Part shown: in pieces, positions 13,161 through 21,162 of the stretch
How the letters are laid out: each line of letters begins with the position of its first letter
How positions within the stretch are numbered: the first letter of the stretch is position 1
Assembly (NCBI GenBank): GCA_041599115.1
Contig: JBFHXF010000019.1
Coordinates: 1 to 25,485 of the forward strand
Length of the DNA: 25,485 nt
Source: JACZUI01 sp041599115
GTDB taxonomy: Bacteria; Actinomycetota; Acidimicrobiia; Spongiisociales; ZC4RG35
Direction: 5' to 3'
Notes under the pieces: model-generated
Told to the model about the DNA's origin: nothing
Databases searched by the model: none
The model's input: the letters and a program-made list of their open reading frames with translations, nothing else
Position numbers and translations under genes: made by a program

Positions 13161-15473
13161 TCAGTCTGAGCGCAGCAGCGACCTGGGGTTGAAAGCGGCC
13201 CTGATCCTCTGGCCCCCCTCGTAGCGGCGACGCAACCAGTCCTCGATGATCTCGAGGTCGGACGATGTGGCCATGCCGTTGCGACCCCCGTAGACGGCAG
13301 CTGAGTAATTCGAGGCCAATGAGACGAGGCTCTCGTCGGTCCGGGAGGCGAATTCGAGTGGTGTTTCTTGGGGCGGTATGGGCTGACCGAGGTCGGCGAG
13401 ACGGTCGACCATCTCGTGCCAGGCGGCGGTGATGTCACCGTCCCTCAATCGGGCCAGTCGGCGCCTTCGCCGGGTGGCCTTCGCCCAGGGCACGATCCCG
13501 AGAGCGGCTATCGCCGGTGGGATAACGAGCAACCATCCCCAGGGGAAGCCTGGTCTCTCCGGCAAAGCGCCACCGCCCAACTCCGATTCGAGCAGGTTGG
13601 GACGGTCGAACGGGTTGGGGCGATTGGCGTTGGCAGCTGGTGGGGTCGGTGCTTCGAGGAAAGCTATCGGGTTGAAGCCGGCGGTGACACTGCTGGGCAG
13701 GACGCCACCGCCACGCGGAGTTGGATCGAACTTGACCCAGCCGAACCCATCCATCCACATCTCGACCCAGGCATGAGCGTTGTTGTCTCGAACGACCACG
13801 ATTTCTGTCCCGTCTGATTGAGCCTGGGTCTGTCCCGGGGTGAAACCCCAGACCACTCTGCTGGGGATTCCGAGAGTTCTCCCGAGGACGGCCATGGAAG
13901 CGGCGAACTGCTCGCAATAACCGACGTGGTAGTTGAGACTGGTGGGATCGGTCAGCCATTGTTCGAGTTGAAGACTCCCGAATCCGCTGGAGACCGAAGT
14001 GCTGTAGGAAAACTCGCCACTGTCACGGAACCAATACTGAAGCAGCCAGGCTCGTTCGAAATCGGTGGATGCTCCTTTTGTCCTGGCCACTGCCTCAGCC
14101 CTGACAGCCAGCGGGAGGCCGTCGGGCAGAGCGACAAAACGATCCAAACCTTCAGGCCGCGTTTGTTCCCGTCGCACCGTGTTCGGTTCGTAGTTGAACA
14201 AGCCCGCTTCCTGCGCTCTGGCAAAGACGGGACTGAAGGCGCCTTCGGGCGTGCTCGCCAGAGCGCCGATGTCTTGTCTCTCCAGCGGCAGCAAGGCTGT
14301 TATCACGTACTCGTCGTCCTGGTTGAGCCCGGGTTGGTAGATGACCGAACCATCTTCCGCCACCCGCAGAATTGACAGGTTCACTTCGTCGGCTTCTATG
14401 TCGAGTGCAATCCCCGCCGTGGGAACGACCTCACTCCGCAGCTTGTCGATCTTGATTCTGGCGGCTATTTGCTGAGCCGACCCCCGATAGGCGTAGTCGG
14501 GGTTACCACCCGCTCGCCCCGGCTGGAAGAACCCGCCGACGACACCGCCGGGTCGCCACGCGGCTCCGTCGAAATCGTCGAGGCTCTCCATGCGCCAGTA
14601 GATCTGGCTGGCCGAAGGAGCGTTGGCGTCGAGCACGGCGGTGAACATCACCTGATTCGACCGCTCGATGACCAGCTGGCGGAGGTCGGCCAGCCGGTCG
14701 AATGACACGCCGTTGTAACCCGGCCCGTATCCGTTACCCGGCCCTAACTGGAGCTTTCCGAATGGGGGCACCAAATCGGACGCCGCTGCGGTGACCGCGA
14801 CGGCACCAAAGCCGATCACCGACGCAAGAGCGATCGCGGTGACGCGGGTCTGACGGGGAACCGGCCGTCCTTCTTCGGTTCGGACGCGGCCTGCTTCGAT
14901 CCGACGCTCCGTCGCCACCGCGACCATGGCGAGAGCGATGACGGTCGTCGCCGCTGCCATCCAGCCCAGAGTCAGCCTCCTACGATCCATCACCGCAAAC
15001 TCGAGATAGAGGGCGAGTGAAGGCAGGGCCATCGACATCGTCGGGCCTTCGCTGGCTCCCCTCATGAACAATCCGCCGATGATCCACATGAGCCCGGCCA
15101 GGATCGCCATGATCCCCGGGGTCGGGCTCACCGGAGCTATCCCGAATCGAATCAAATCGATCGAGGTCGCCAGTTCACGAGACAGGGTCTGAACGGTGTC
15201 AGGGGTAGGTATGAATCCTGCGACGAGGTTCTCAGGGCTCGAGATTCTCAGAAAAAGGATCGTTCCACCGAGAATGAACAGCCCCGCGGCCAGTCTGGCG
15301 CGGGACACGGTCTGACGGAGCAACCACCAGACCACGCCACCGAGAAAAGCCGAGGCCACCATGATCAGTTGCCAGGACGGAGCCGACCCACCCGACTCGA
15401 TCAGACGGCTGAGGCGCCCCATCATCAGGCCGAAAGCGGCTACGCCGGCTATCCGACCGAGGCGGTTGTCCAT
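13161..15473 (-). CDS. TgpA-like membrane transglutaminase (DUF3488-transglutaminase-DUF4129)
   Basis: This 770-residue protein has about six or seven N-terminal membrane helices (residues 10-235, DUF3488/TgpA-like), a large exported middle part, and a transglutaminase-like core at about 455-590. It then has a proline-rich linker, one more membrane helix (645-664) and a cytoplasmic DUF4129-like C-terminus. The catalytic triad is Cys520 (GYCEQFA), His567 (HAWVE) and Asp583 (KFDPTP). Such proteins may crosslink or cleave amide bonds in the envelope; the substrate is unknown. The ATG at 15473 lies inside the DUF58 gene (25-bp overlap), so expression is tied to that gene. The MoxR-DUF58-transglutaminase trio is a widely conserved set. 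Confidence 0.9.
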   Translation of the reverse strand: MDNRLGRIAGVAAFGLMMGRLSRLIESGGSAPSWQLIMVASAFLGGVVWWLLRQTVSRARLAAGLFILGGTILFLRISSPENLVAGFIPTPDTVQTLSRELATSIDLIRFGIAPVSPTPGIMAILAGLMWIIGGLFMRGASEGPTMSMALPSLALYLEFAVMDRRRLTLGWMAAATTVIALAMVAVATERRIEAGRVRTEEGRPVPRQTRVTAIALASVIGFGAVAVTAAASDLVPPFGKLQLGPGNGYGPGYNGVSFDRLADLRQLVIERSNQVMFTAVLDANAPSASQIYWRMESLDDFDGAAWRPGGVVGGFFQPGRAGGNPDYAYRGSAQQIAARIKIDKLRSEVVPTAGIALDIEADEVNLSILRVAEDGSVIYQPGLNQDDEYVITALLPLERQDIGALASTPEGAFSPVFARAQEAGLFNYEPNTVRREQTRPEGLDRFVALPDGLPLAVRAEAVARTKGASTDFERAWLLQYWFRDSGEFSYSTSVSSGFGSLQLEQWLTDPTSLNYHVGYCEQFAASMAVLGRTLGIPSRVVWGFTPGQTQAQSDGTEIVVVRDNNAHAWVEMWMDGFGWVKFDPTPRGGGVLPSSVTAGFNPIAFLEAPTPPAANANRPNPFDRPNLLESELGGGALPERPGFPWGWLLVIPPAIAALGIVPWAKATRRRRRLARLRDGDITAAWHEMVDRLADLGQPIPPQETPLEFASRTDESLVSLASNYSAAVYGGRNGMATSSDLEIIEDWLRRRYEGGQRIRAAFNPRSLLRSD

Positions 15474-16627
15474 GAGGACCTCATAGCTGTCATCCAGGCC
15501 GGGGCCCAGAGACCATCGGGGGGAGCCGAGATCGTGATCACACCAAGGCGGTTGAATCTGGTCAGTGCTTCGGAGGAAGTTGGGGAGACCGTCAATAAGA
15601 CCGTGGTGGGGTAATCGTGAGAAAGCAGTTGTTGCACGTTGAGCAACGGCTGGTCGGCATGGCCGGTGACCATCACAAGTGCACCGCCGCCGCCTTTTTG
15701 GCGGATCCTCGTGGCCACCGACTGGATGTCGACGGCCGGGTCGGGGCCAACCAGCGCCAATCTCTGCATGGCCGATCCGTAACGGGACGCATCGATGGGC
15801 TCGGCATCACCGGCCCAGAGGTCCGCGTCGAAGCCTGATCGGATGAGATGAGTCACGATCGTGGCGGCGCCGGAAACGACTCTCTCGAAAGCTGTCGAGG
15901 ATTGATAGGACCCAGCCCGAATATCGAGGAGGACCAGAGCCCTCGACTGCCAGGGGGTCTCCAACTGGCGGATCATCAGGTCATCGGTCTTGGCGGAACT
16001 CGGCCAATGGACCCTTCTGAGGTCGTCACCCAACTGGTATTCCCGCAGCGTGTAGAAATCCTCACCACCCTGGCGACTGTGCTCGGGCCGGGAGGCCTGC
16101 ATGGTGGGATCCTGGCCCCGCACGATCGGGAAACCGCTCAAGGCCTCGATCGCGGGGTAGACGACGATGCGATCCACCGGGCCCACGGTGATCGCAGTCT
16201 CCGCCAGCCCGAGTGGATCCGTTTTCCGGACGATGGCGGGCCCGACCCGGTAGATGCCGCGAGGGCGGCAGGTCACCCGGTATGTGGCCGAAGTGGTGGC
16301 GGCTCTGGCGATCTTGGCGACCTCGAACGTTGCCACACCCAGGCGGTTGACATCGTCCTCGATAGTGAGGTTGGTCGCAGCCCTCTTCCCGGCGTTCTGG
16401 ACGAGCAATGTGATCGTCGTCGTGTCGCCGTCGTAGACGATCGACGAGCCGATGCGACGAGTGACCTCCATCGTGGGGCGGCTGAGCCTGACGATGAGGA
16501 CGGCCCCCACTTGGGCGAACAGCAAGAAGGCCCCGGCAAGAAGAAGCTCTGCCTCGCCGAGGGCGTACCAGAGGAAGACCAGGGCGAGACCGGCACCGGT
16601 CAACGACCATCCCCGGATCGTGGGCAT
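15449..16627 (-). CDS. DUF58 / VWA-like membrane-anchored protein
   Basis: This 392-residue protein has two closely spaced N-terminal membrane helices (about 8-24 and 28-47), then a beta-rich domain (50-165). The DUF58 core contains the family signature REYQLGDDLRRVHWPSSAKTD and continues into a von Willebrand A-like fold (ALVLLDIRAG, later ALVMVTGH). DUF58 proteins act with MoxR ATPases as substrate-adaptor pairs in envelope or enzyme maturation. The start codon overlaps the moxR stop by one base (ATG 16627-16625, stop 16629-16627), indicating coupling. No metal-binding DxSxS motif is intact: LLDIRAGS is present where it would be expected. Confidence 0.88.
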   Translation of the reverse strand: MPTIRGWSLTGAGLALVFLWYALGEAELLLAGAFLLFAQVGAVLIVRLSRPTMEVTRRIGSSIVYDGDTTTITLLVQNAGKRAATNLTIEDDVNRLGVATFEVAKIARAATTSATYRVTCRPRGIYRVGPAIVRKTDPLGLAETAITVGPVDRIVVYPAIEALSGFPIVRGQDPTMQASRPEHSRQGGEDFYTLREYQLGDDLRRVHWPSSAKTDDLMIRQLETPWQSRALVLLDIRAGSYQSSTAFERVVSGAATIVTHLIRSGFDADLWAGDAEPIDASRYGSAMQRLALVGPDPAVDIQSVATRIRQKGGGGALVMVTGHADQPLLNVQQLLSHDYPTTVLLTVSPTSSEALTRFNRLGVITISAPPDGLWAPAWMTAMRSSWTTASVG

Positions 16628-17802
16628 CAGGTGGCTATCCGGGAGGTTGTCCCTGGTACTCGCAATCTGCCGATGATCTCGTCGATGAGGTCGGGAAGCG
16701 CTTCACCTCTCATCTGTGCTTCCGGTCGCATCGATAGACGATGCTCCAGGACCGGGTGGGCCAGGATTTTGACATCGTCGGGGGTGACATAGTCACGCCC
16801 CTGCGATATGGCGCGAGCCCGGGCGAGACGCTGGAGGAACAGGGCGGACCTCGGTGAGGCGCCGAGAAGGATGTCACTGTGGTTTCGCGTCCCCTCGACC
16901 AGGTCGACGATATAGGTCTTCACCGCATGGGATACCGACACCGCTCTGGCCAAAGCGATCATCTCGAGGATCTCATGGATCGTTGCCACAGGCATGAGGT
17001 CAAAGAAGGTGGATCGCACGCCATGAGTGTCCAGGATTTCGAGTTCCTTCTGCCGGCTCGGGTAGCCGATCACCACTCTCATCATGAAGCGATCGAGTTG
17101 TGCTTCCGGCAGTGGGTAGGTGCCTTCGTGCTCGAGGGGATTTTGCGTGGCCAGCACCATGAAAGGCTCATCCAGCGGTCGGGTGACGCCGTCAGACGTC
17201 ACCTGACGCTCCTCCATCGCTTCGAGCAGGGCGGACTGAGTCTTAGGGCTCGCCCGGTTTATCTCGTCACCGACGACGATGTTGGCGAATATTGGCCCCG
17301 GTTTGAACTCAAACTCGCTGCGATGACGCTCCCAAATCGACACACCCGTCACGTCCGAGGGGAGGAGGTCTGGTGTGAACTGGATCCGCTGGAAGACGCT
17401 GTCGATCGACCTGGCTATCGACTTGGCCAGCTGAGTCTTGCCGACTCCAGGCACGTCCTCAACCAGAACATGTCCCTCCGCCACCAAGGCCAGTATCACC
17501 AGTTCCACGGCTTCCCGCTTGCCCTGGATGACCTTCTCGACATTGGTGGCGATACGGTCGAAGCCGTCGACGAAACGCTCAACATGCGTAGGTGTCAGTT
17601 CAAGCAAGCGATTCTCCCGCCGTCCGGTTCCGATTGGAGATTCTACCGGTGCCCCTCCATTGCGGGCGTTAGACTCCCTCACGGGAATGGCTACACCGTC
17701 ATGAGAAACCGCTTGGGCGTTGGCAGACATCTGCGGCTTTTGCTCCGCCACCCGATGCTGCTCTGGGAGGCGGTCAGGACCGCCATGGCTTTTCGCTCTC
17801 AT
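16627..17802 (-). CDS. MoxR-family AAA+ ATPase
   Basis: This protein is about 391 residues from ATG 17802, with a hydrophilic, probably disordered N-terminus of about 65 residues. The AAA core has Walker A GVGKTQ preceded by LVEDVP, Walker B VVGDEINRAS, and the MoxR hallmark ATQNPLEHEGTYPLPEAQLDRF. The C-terminal lid has GASPRSA and DVKILAHPVLEHR. The start is uncertain: the frame is open to ATG 17847, but ATG 17802 has GAGGAGGG 12 bases upstream, and ATG 17730 is also possible. It would remodel or activate a client through the DUF58 protein. It is first in the three-gene minus-strand operon and divergent from the gene at 17907. Confidence 0.9.
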   Translation of the reverse strand: MRAKSHGGPDRLPEQHRVAEQKPQMSANAQAVSHDGVAIPVRESNARNGGAPVESPIGTGRRENRLLELTPTHVERFVDGFDRIATNVEKVIQGKREAVELVILALVAEGHVLVEDVPGVGKTQLAKSIARSIDSVFQRIQFTPDLLPSDVTGVSIWERHRSEFEFKPGPIFANIVVGDEINRASPKTQSALLEAMEERQVTSDGVTRPLDEPFMVLATQNPLEHEGTYPLPEAQLDRFMMRVVIGYPSRQKELEILDTHGVRSTFFDLMPVATIHEILEMIALARAVSVSHAVKTYIVDLVEGTRNHSDILLGASPRSALFLQRLARARAISQGRDYVTPDDVKILAHPVLEHRLSMRPEAQMRGEALPDLIDEIIGRLRVPGTTSRIAT

Positions 17803-17888
17803 CGTGGGGTGTTTCCCTCCTCGGATTACCTCGATTGGAGGTTTCATACCGCTTATGGCAACGACATGTCAGCCGTAGTCGAGGTTGA

Positions 17889-17894
17889 TACTCT
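17889..17894 (+). promoter_or_regulatory. putative -10 element (TACTCT)
   Basis: TACTCT fits TANNNT and would start transcription near 17901-17903, a few bases before ATG 17907. It lies in the divergent gap opposite the moxR operon. No -35 is clear. Confidence 0.3.
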
Positions 17895-17906
17895 CGATTT
17901 TCTCCG

Positions 17907-18518
17907 ATGGCGCCGGAGAATGAGACGGTTTGCATGACGAACCTCGCTCTTCGTCTCGAGGATCTTCCCGGGGTGGCGTCGGTGTCGGTGGATCTCGACG
18001 ACACCGTGAATGGTGGGATCAACGTCAGACTGGAGCCAGGGGCTGATGAGAAGGAAGTCATGGAAAGGGTTCGTGCGCTGCTTGTGGCTTACGGCGTCAG
18101 ACCGGCTTCGTCGGCAAGGGTGAAGGTGGGTCGGGCGGCCATGTCGACCTCGGAGGGGAGCCCCGGCGTGGAGGTCCGGGTTACGCCGATAAAGGGCGGC
18201 GCCCGGATCGAGGTGATGGGCCGGAAGGTGAGGTCCTTTCGCATCGCCCCTCCCAATCCATCAGCGATCGTTCAGGGCGTGGCAGATGCTTGGTGCCAGG
18301 TTGTGGGCAAGATCCCCGTGGAGATCGTCGGCGTCTCGATCGGCGATCGTGGAGAACTGACAGTTGTCGCCTCCAACGGCACCTCGGAGAGCGTCGGCCG
18401 GGCCAATGTGGGGGAGGGCTGGCAGAAGGCGATCACCACCGCGGTCGGCGAGGCGCTCAGACTCACAGGCGGGACCGGCGGGTCCCGGGATGCGGAACTG
18501 ACTTCACCCGCTTGGTAA
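17907..18518 (+). CDS. conserved-looking protein of unknown function
   Basis: This is 203 residues from ATG 17907, or 194 from ATG 17934, which gives the cleaner N-terminus MTNLALRLEDLPGVASVSVD. Neither start has a convincing ribosome site. By eye the protein has two alpha/beta segments: residues about 10-70 with a GV-strand-helix pattern recalling ferredoxin-like or ACT-like folds (LPGVASVSVDLDD, then KEVMERVRALLVAYGV), and about 88-190 with alternating strands and two helices. It has no membrane segment, no signal peptide and only two cysteines. I recognise no family. It lies 27 bp before the HNH gene in the same direction. Codon use looks like the neighbours, so it is probably a native gene. 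Confidence 0.7.
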   Translation: MAPENETVCMTNLALRLEDLPGVASVSVDLDDTVNGGINVRLEPGADEKEVMERVRALLVAYGVRPASSARVKVGRAAMSTSEGSPGVEVRVTPIKGGARIEVMGRKVRSFRIAPPNPSAIVQGVADAWCQVVGKIPVEIVGVSIGDRGELTVVASNGTSESVGRANVGEGWQKAITTAVGEALRLTGGTGGSRDAELTSPAW

Positions 18519-18545
18519 CGTCGTGAAGGCGCGCTAGGCATCGAA

Positions 18546-19043
18546 ATGGCCAGAGTTCTTGTACTGAATGCGAGTTACGAACCACTTTCCGTGGTTACAG
18601 CCCGCCGTGCGGTGGTCTTGGTCCTGAATCAAAAGGCCACCGTCGTCGTGCACCGGGACGAGTCGTGGAACAGCGAACGCTCAAGCCTGTTGGTGCCCTC
18701 GATTGTACGGCTCACTCGTTTCGTCAAGGTCCCATATCGTCGCGCCGCCCCGGTGACGAGACGGGCCGTTTTCGGGCGAGACGGACACCGCTGTCAGTAT
18801 TGCGGGGCAGCGGCGGAGTCGATCGACCACGTCACGCCCCGCTCCCGGGGCGGCGATCACAGCTGGGAGAATGTCGTTGCTTGTTGTCGAAGCTGCAACA
18901 TCCGCAAGGGAGATCGACTCATCGGCGAGGCGGGCTTCAAACTGGCCAGCGCCCCCGGGCCACCGCGTCGATTCGCCTGGATCTTGGCGAGCACCGGGTT
19001 CGACCTCGATCCCGACTGGCGCCCCTATCTCGAAGTCGCCTGA
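18546..19043 (+). CDS. HNH endonuclease-domain protein
   Basis: This 165-residue protein has an N-terminal part opening VLVLNASYEPLSVVTARRAV and a C-terminal HNH domain. Structural zinc ligands are likely C83-x2-C86 (CQYCG) and C114-x2-C117 (CRSC). The beta-beta-alpha metal finger is IDHVTPRSRGG with D94-H95, followed by WENVVACC with N109. Stand-alone proteins of this build are very common in Actinobacteria and cyanobacteria; their cellular role is not known, and they are not obviously toxins, homing enzymes or restriction enzymes. It sits upstream of mraZ, separated by 192 bp that contain the dcw promoter. Confidence 0.88.
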   Translation: MARVLVLNASYEPLSVVTARRAVVLVLNQKATVVVHRDESWNSERSSLLVPSIVRLTRFVKVPYRRAAPVTRRAVFGRDGHRCQYCGAAAESIDHVTPRSRGGDHSWENVVACCRSCNIRKGDRLIGEAGFKLASAPGPPRRFAWILASTGFDLDPDWRPYLEVA

Positions 19044-19115
19044 TTCGCACATTCTGAGTCTCTGACCAAAGCTCTCGGGCGCTTCATCGATATCAAATCT
19101 GACTCGCATTCTGTG

Positions 19116-19144
19116 CCACTTTGCCCTTGAGGAGGGCAAAGTGG
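19116..19144. repeat. 12-bp perfect palindrome upstream of mraZ
   Basis: CCACTTTGCCCT (19116-19127) and AGGGCAAAGTGG (19133-19144) are perfectly complementary around the 5-base loop TGAGG. The right arm contains the first MraZ-type box (AAAGTGGG), and the left arm has the same box in inverted orientation (CCACTTT). No T-run follows on either strand, so it does not look like a standard terminator of the HNH gene; a bipartite operator is an alternative. Confidence 0.75.
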
Positions 19145-19185
19145 GAGAAAAGGTTGACAAGTGGGGGAAAGTGGGTCATAGTGGC
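19139..19185 (+). promoter_or_regulatory. MraZ operator: 10-bp-phased GTGGG boxes
   Basis: GTGGG occurs at 19141, 19161 and 19171, and GTGGC at 19181, all in one 10-bp phase; the empty phase at 19151 is where the -35 lies. The flanks are A-rich (AAAGTGGG type). MraZ is known in E. coli to bind direct TGGGN repeats with 5-nt spacers before its own gene, the same geometry. The boxes overlap the promoter, which predicts repression by MraZ. Confidence 0.75.
19154..19182 (+). promoter_or_regulatory. promoter of the dcw cluster
   Basis: A perfect -35 TTGACA (19154-19159) is followed after 17 bases by CATAGT (19177-19182), matching four of six -10 positions. Transcription would start near 19189, giving a leader of about 47 bases before mraZ. 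This is the clearest sigma-A-type promoter in the window. Confidence 0.65.
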
Positions 19186-19235
19186 GCACACGACCAAGGA
19201 TGGTCAGTAGTGCGGACGGACGGAGATGAGCAGAA

Positions 19236-19649
19236 GTGTTCCTCGGTGAGTACTTCCACAGCCTTGACGGGAAGGGACGGGTGGTCATGCCAGCCGGTTT
19301 CCGCCGTGGGCTCGAGGAAGGCTGCGTTGTGGCCAAAGGTCAGGATCGTCAGCTTCTCGTCTTTCCCTCCGAGGACTTCGCGGCAAAGGCGTCCGAGGTG
19401 ATCGATCGGCCCGCCGACAAGGGGGGACGTCGGGTGGCCAGGACGGTGTTCGGCGGCGCCGATCTGCAGGCGCCGGACAAGTCAGGCCGGGTGCTGGTGA
19501 AACCCGACCTGCGCGATTTCGCCTCTCTGGAAACCTCGACGGAAATCGTTGTTCTTGGCGTCTATGACCACATCGAGCTGTGGAATCGGGATCGGTATGT
19601 CCGGGACCGCGAGGCAGGCGATGCGATCTATATCGAGGAGGACGACTGA
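19236..19649 (+). CDS. mraZ: MraZ transcriptional regulator / division cluster protein
   Basis: This 137-residue protein has two AbrB/SpoVT-like MraZ repeats. The first is FLGEYFHSLDGKGRVVMPAGFR (DGKGR DNA-contact motif) and the second is LQAPDKSGRVLVKPDLR (DKSGR). Length is slightly short of the usual 140-150. The start is GTG 19236, supported by GGAGA at 19222-19226. MraZ forms ring-like oligomers and represses its own operon by binding phased TGGG repeats, and just such repeats overlap the promoter upstream. It is first in the dcw cluster, followed by a 111-bp gap that holds a long hairpin before rsmH. Confidence 0.95.
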   Translation: MFLGEYFHSLDGKGRVVMPAGFRRGLEEGCVVAKGQDRQLLVFPSEDFAAKASEVIDRPADKGGRRVARTVFGGADLQAPDKSGRVLVKPDLRDFASLETSTEIVVLGVYDHIELWNRDRYVRDREAGDAIYIEEDD

Positions 19650-19682
19650 TCTCAGCACCCAGATGAATCTTGCTGGCCCATC

Positions 19683-19759
19683 GCCAGCCCCCCGGAACCA
19701 ATTGGAAGGCCCCTGACTCCGCCCGCTTCCTTATTGGTACCAGCGCCCGGGGGGCTGGC
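19683..19759 (+). promoter_or_regulatory. long hairpin covering the rsmH ribosome site
   Basis: GCCAGCCCCCCGG (19683-19695) is a perfect 13-base complement of CCGGGGGGCTGGC (19747-19759), with 51 bases between. The interior can pair further: ACCAAT (19697-19702) with ATTGGT (19733-19738). The 3' arm contains the only G-rich ribosome-site candidate for rsmH (G-run 19749-19754) and ends one base before the ATG at 19761, so folding would hide it. It could also act as an attenuator. There is no T-run. Confidence 0.6.
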
Positions 19760-19760
19760 C

Positions 19761-20696
19761 ATGAGCCAGGACCGTGCCAGTAGTGACCGCGGTTACCACC
19801 GGCCGGTGATGGCTGATGAGGTGGTCGAGTTGTTGACCCCCATCATTCCCGGAGTGGTGGTTGACGCCACATTCGGTGGTGGTGGTCACAGCGGACGGTT
19901 GCTGGATGAGTTTGGAGAAGACGTGACGGTTCTGGCCATAGACAGGGATCCTGATGCGCTCGCAAATGCTCGCGGGATGGGGATCGCCGTGGCGCAAGGG
20001 AACTTCGAGAATCTCGCCGAGGTCGTCGCGGGGCTGAGTGGTCAGGCGGTTTCGGCGGTGCTATTCGACCTCGGAGTCTCGTCACATCAGCTCGATCAGC
20101 CGGAGCGAGGATTCTCATATCGAAACGACGGCCCACTCGACATGAGGATGGGTCCAGACGCCGGGCTCACCGCCGCCGACGTCGTCAACCAATGGCCGGA
20201 ACTCGATCTGGCCCGGGTCATCCGTCGCTACGGAGAGGAGCCGCTGGCCAAACGGATAGCCCACGCCCTTGTCATGCACCGCCCGTTCAGTTCAACACGC
20301 CAGGTCGCCACTGTCATCGCAGAGGCAACACCCGCGGCCCGTCGTCGGGCGGGACATCCCGCCCGACGGACCTTTCAGGCGATTCGGATAGCCGTGAACG
20401 GGGAGCTGGAGGCGATTCGATCCGGTCTCGATCAAGCCCTGGATCTCATAGAGCCGGAGGGTCGGGTTGTGGTCATCTCCTATCACTCGCTCGAGGACCG
20501 CATCGTCAAAGAAAGATTTGCCGAAGGTGCGAGAGGCTGTATCTGCCCTCCGGACCTCCCGATCTGCGGATGCGGCCGCTCCGCGGAGCTTCGGCTTTTG
20601 ACCCGGAAGGCTCTCCGACCTTCTCCTTCTGAGATCCAGGCAAACAACCGTGCGAGGTCCGCCGCGCTGCGAGCGGTCGAAAAGGTTGCCTCGTGA
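19761..20696 (+). CDS. rsmH: 16S rRNA (cytosine1402-N4)-methyltransferase
   Basis: This 311-residue SAM-dependent enzyme (formerly mraW) methylates N4 of C1402 in the 16S rRNA decoding site. Motifs are YHRPVM (12-17), the SAM loop DATFGGGGHSG (35-45), AIDRDPDAL, FDLGVSSHQLDQPERGFSY, the MRMG stretch, RRTFQAIRIAVNGEL and YHSLEDRIVK. ATG 19761 gives the standard short N-terminus; the frame is open to TTG 19734, but that start would lie inside the hairpin. The stop overlaps the ftsL GTG (GTGA). Confidence 0.95.
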   Translation: MSQDRASSDRGYHRPVMADEVVELLTPIIPGVVVDATFGGGGHSGRLLDEFGEDVTVLAIDRDPDALANARGMGIAVAQGNFENLAEVVAGLSGQAVSAVLFDLGVSSHQLDQPERGFSYRNDGPLDMRMGPDAGLTAADVVNQWPELDLARVIRRYGEEPLAKRIAHALVMHRPFSSTRQVATVIAEATPAARRRAGHPARRTFQAIRIAVNGELEAIRSGLDQALDLIEPEGRVVVISYHSLEDRIVKERFAEGARGCICPPDLPICGCGRSAELRLLTRKALRPSPSEIQANNRARSAALRAVEKVAS

Positions 20697-21079
20697 CCGC
20701 CCATCCGGCTCGTCGAGTAGCGGACGAGCCACGTTTCCGGGTTGTTCGCGGGCGACGCACCCGTAAGCCCATCATGGCACCTTGGATGATCGTGGTTCTC
20801 GTTGCTGTCATTGGCTTTCTGGGCCTGGTCTTCGCCCGGACCTCGTTAGACGGCTCGGCGTTCGAACTTGCCGACCTGCAAAGGTCGATTGCCCAACAAC
20901 ACGCTCTCAATCAGGAGCTTCAGCTGGAAATCGCACGTTTGGAGAATCCGGCCCGGATTGCGCCTCTCGCCGAGGAACTGGGAATGGTCATGCCACGTTC
21001 AACCAACCAGATACTCGTAGATCTCACTCCGGTCGGCCCGACGGTGGCCTCCGCCGACGCGAAAGAGAAAACCCAATGA
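20693..21079 (+). CDS. ftsL: FtsL-like septum protein
   Basis: This 128-residue bitopic protein has a basic cytoplasmic N-terminus (RGRRTRKP), one membrane helix at about 29-48, then a coiled coil at about 55-85 (LADLQRSIAQQHALNQELQL). It ends with the FtsL/DivIC hallmark ENPARIAPLAEELGMVMP and a flexible acidic tail. FtsL partners FtsB/DivIC and FtsQ in activating FtsW-FtsI at the septum. The sequence is poorly conserved across species, so the name rests on topology, the GM-P motif and position between rsmH and ftsI. The start is GTG 20693, overlapping the rsmH stop. Confidence 0.88.
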   Translation: MTAHPARRVADEPRFRVVRGRRTRKPIMAPWMIVVLVAVIGFLGLVFARTSLDGSAFELADLQRSIAQQHALNQELQLEIARLENPARIAPLAEELGMVMPRSTNQILVDLTPVGPTVASADAKEKTQ

Positions 21080-21159
21080 CGACCCGACGGCGCGCTGGAG
21101 CCGGGCTCATGGACGGGGATCGAGGGCCCCGACCTCCGGAGTCACGGCCGGAGACCTGA
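21076..21159 (+). CDS. 27-residue micro-ORF, in frame with ftsI
   Basis: ATG 21076 overlaps the ftsL stop (ATGA) and opens a 27-codon frame, basic at the start (MTTRRRAGAG) and Pro/Arg-rich later, closed by TGA 21157-21159. It is in the same frame as ftsI, whose GTG lies 3 bases after the stop. Two readings are possible: a short coupling peptide that delivers ribosomes to ftsI, or the true N-terminal tail of FtsI cut off by a CGA-to-TGA change or base-call error. Confidence 0.35.
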   Translation: MTTRRRAGAGLMDGDRGPRPPESRPET

Positions 21160-21162
21160 GTC

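Noticed and set aside
15848..16792. Plus-strand frame of 314 codons opposite the DUF58 gene
   Set aside because: The composition is typical of a reverse-complement shadow and it spans the overlap of two well-supported minus-strand genes.
16879..17937. Plus-strand frame of 352 codons opposite moxR
   Set aside because: It is an antisense shadow; the minus strand encodes unmistakable MoxR motifs, and the plus-strand product has no recognisable features.
18546..19043. HNH gene as homing endonuclease, toxin or restriction enzyme
   Set aside because: There is no intron, intein, immunity gene or methyltransferase beside it; stand-alone HNH proteins of this type are ordinary in Actinobacteria.
19683..19759. 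6C-type actinobacterial small RNA, because of the six-C run
   Set aside because: In 6C RNA the cytosines lie in exposed loops of two hairpins; here the C-run pairs perfectly with a G-run at the rsmH start.
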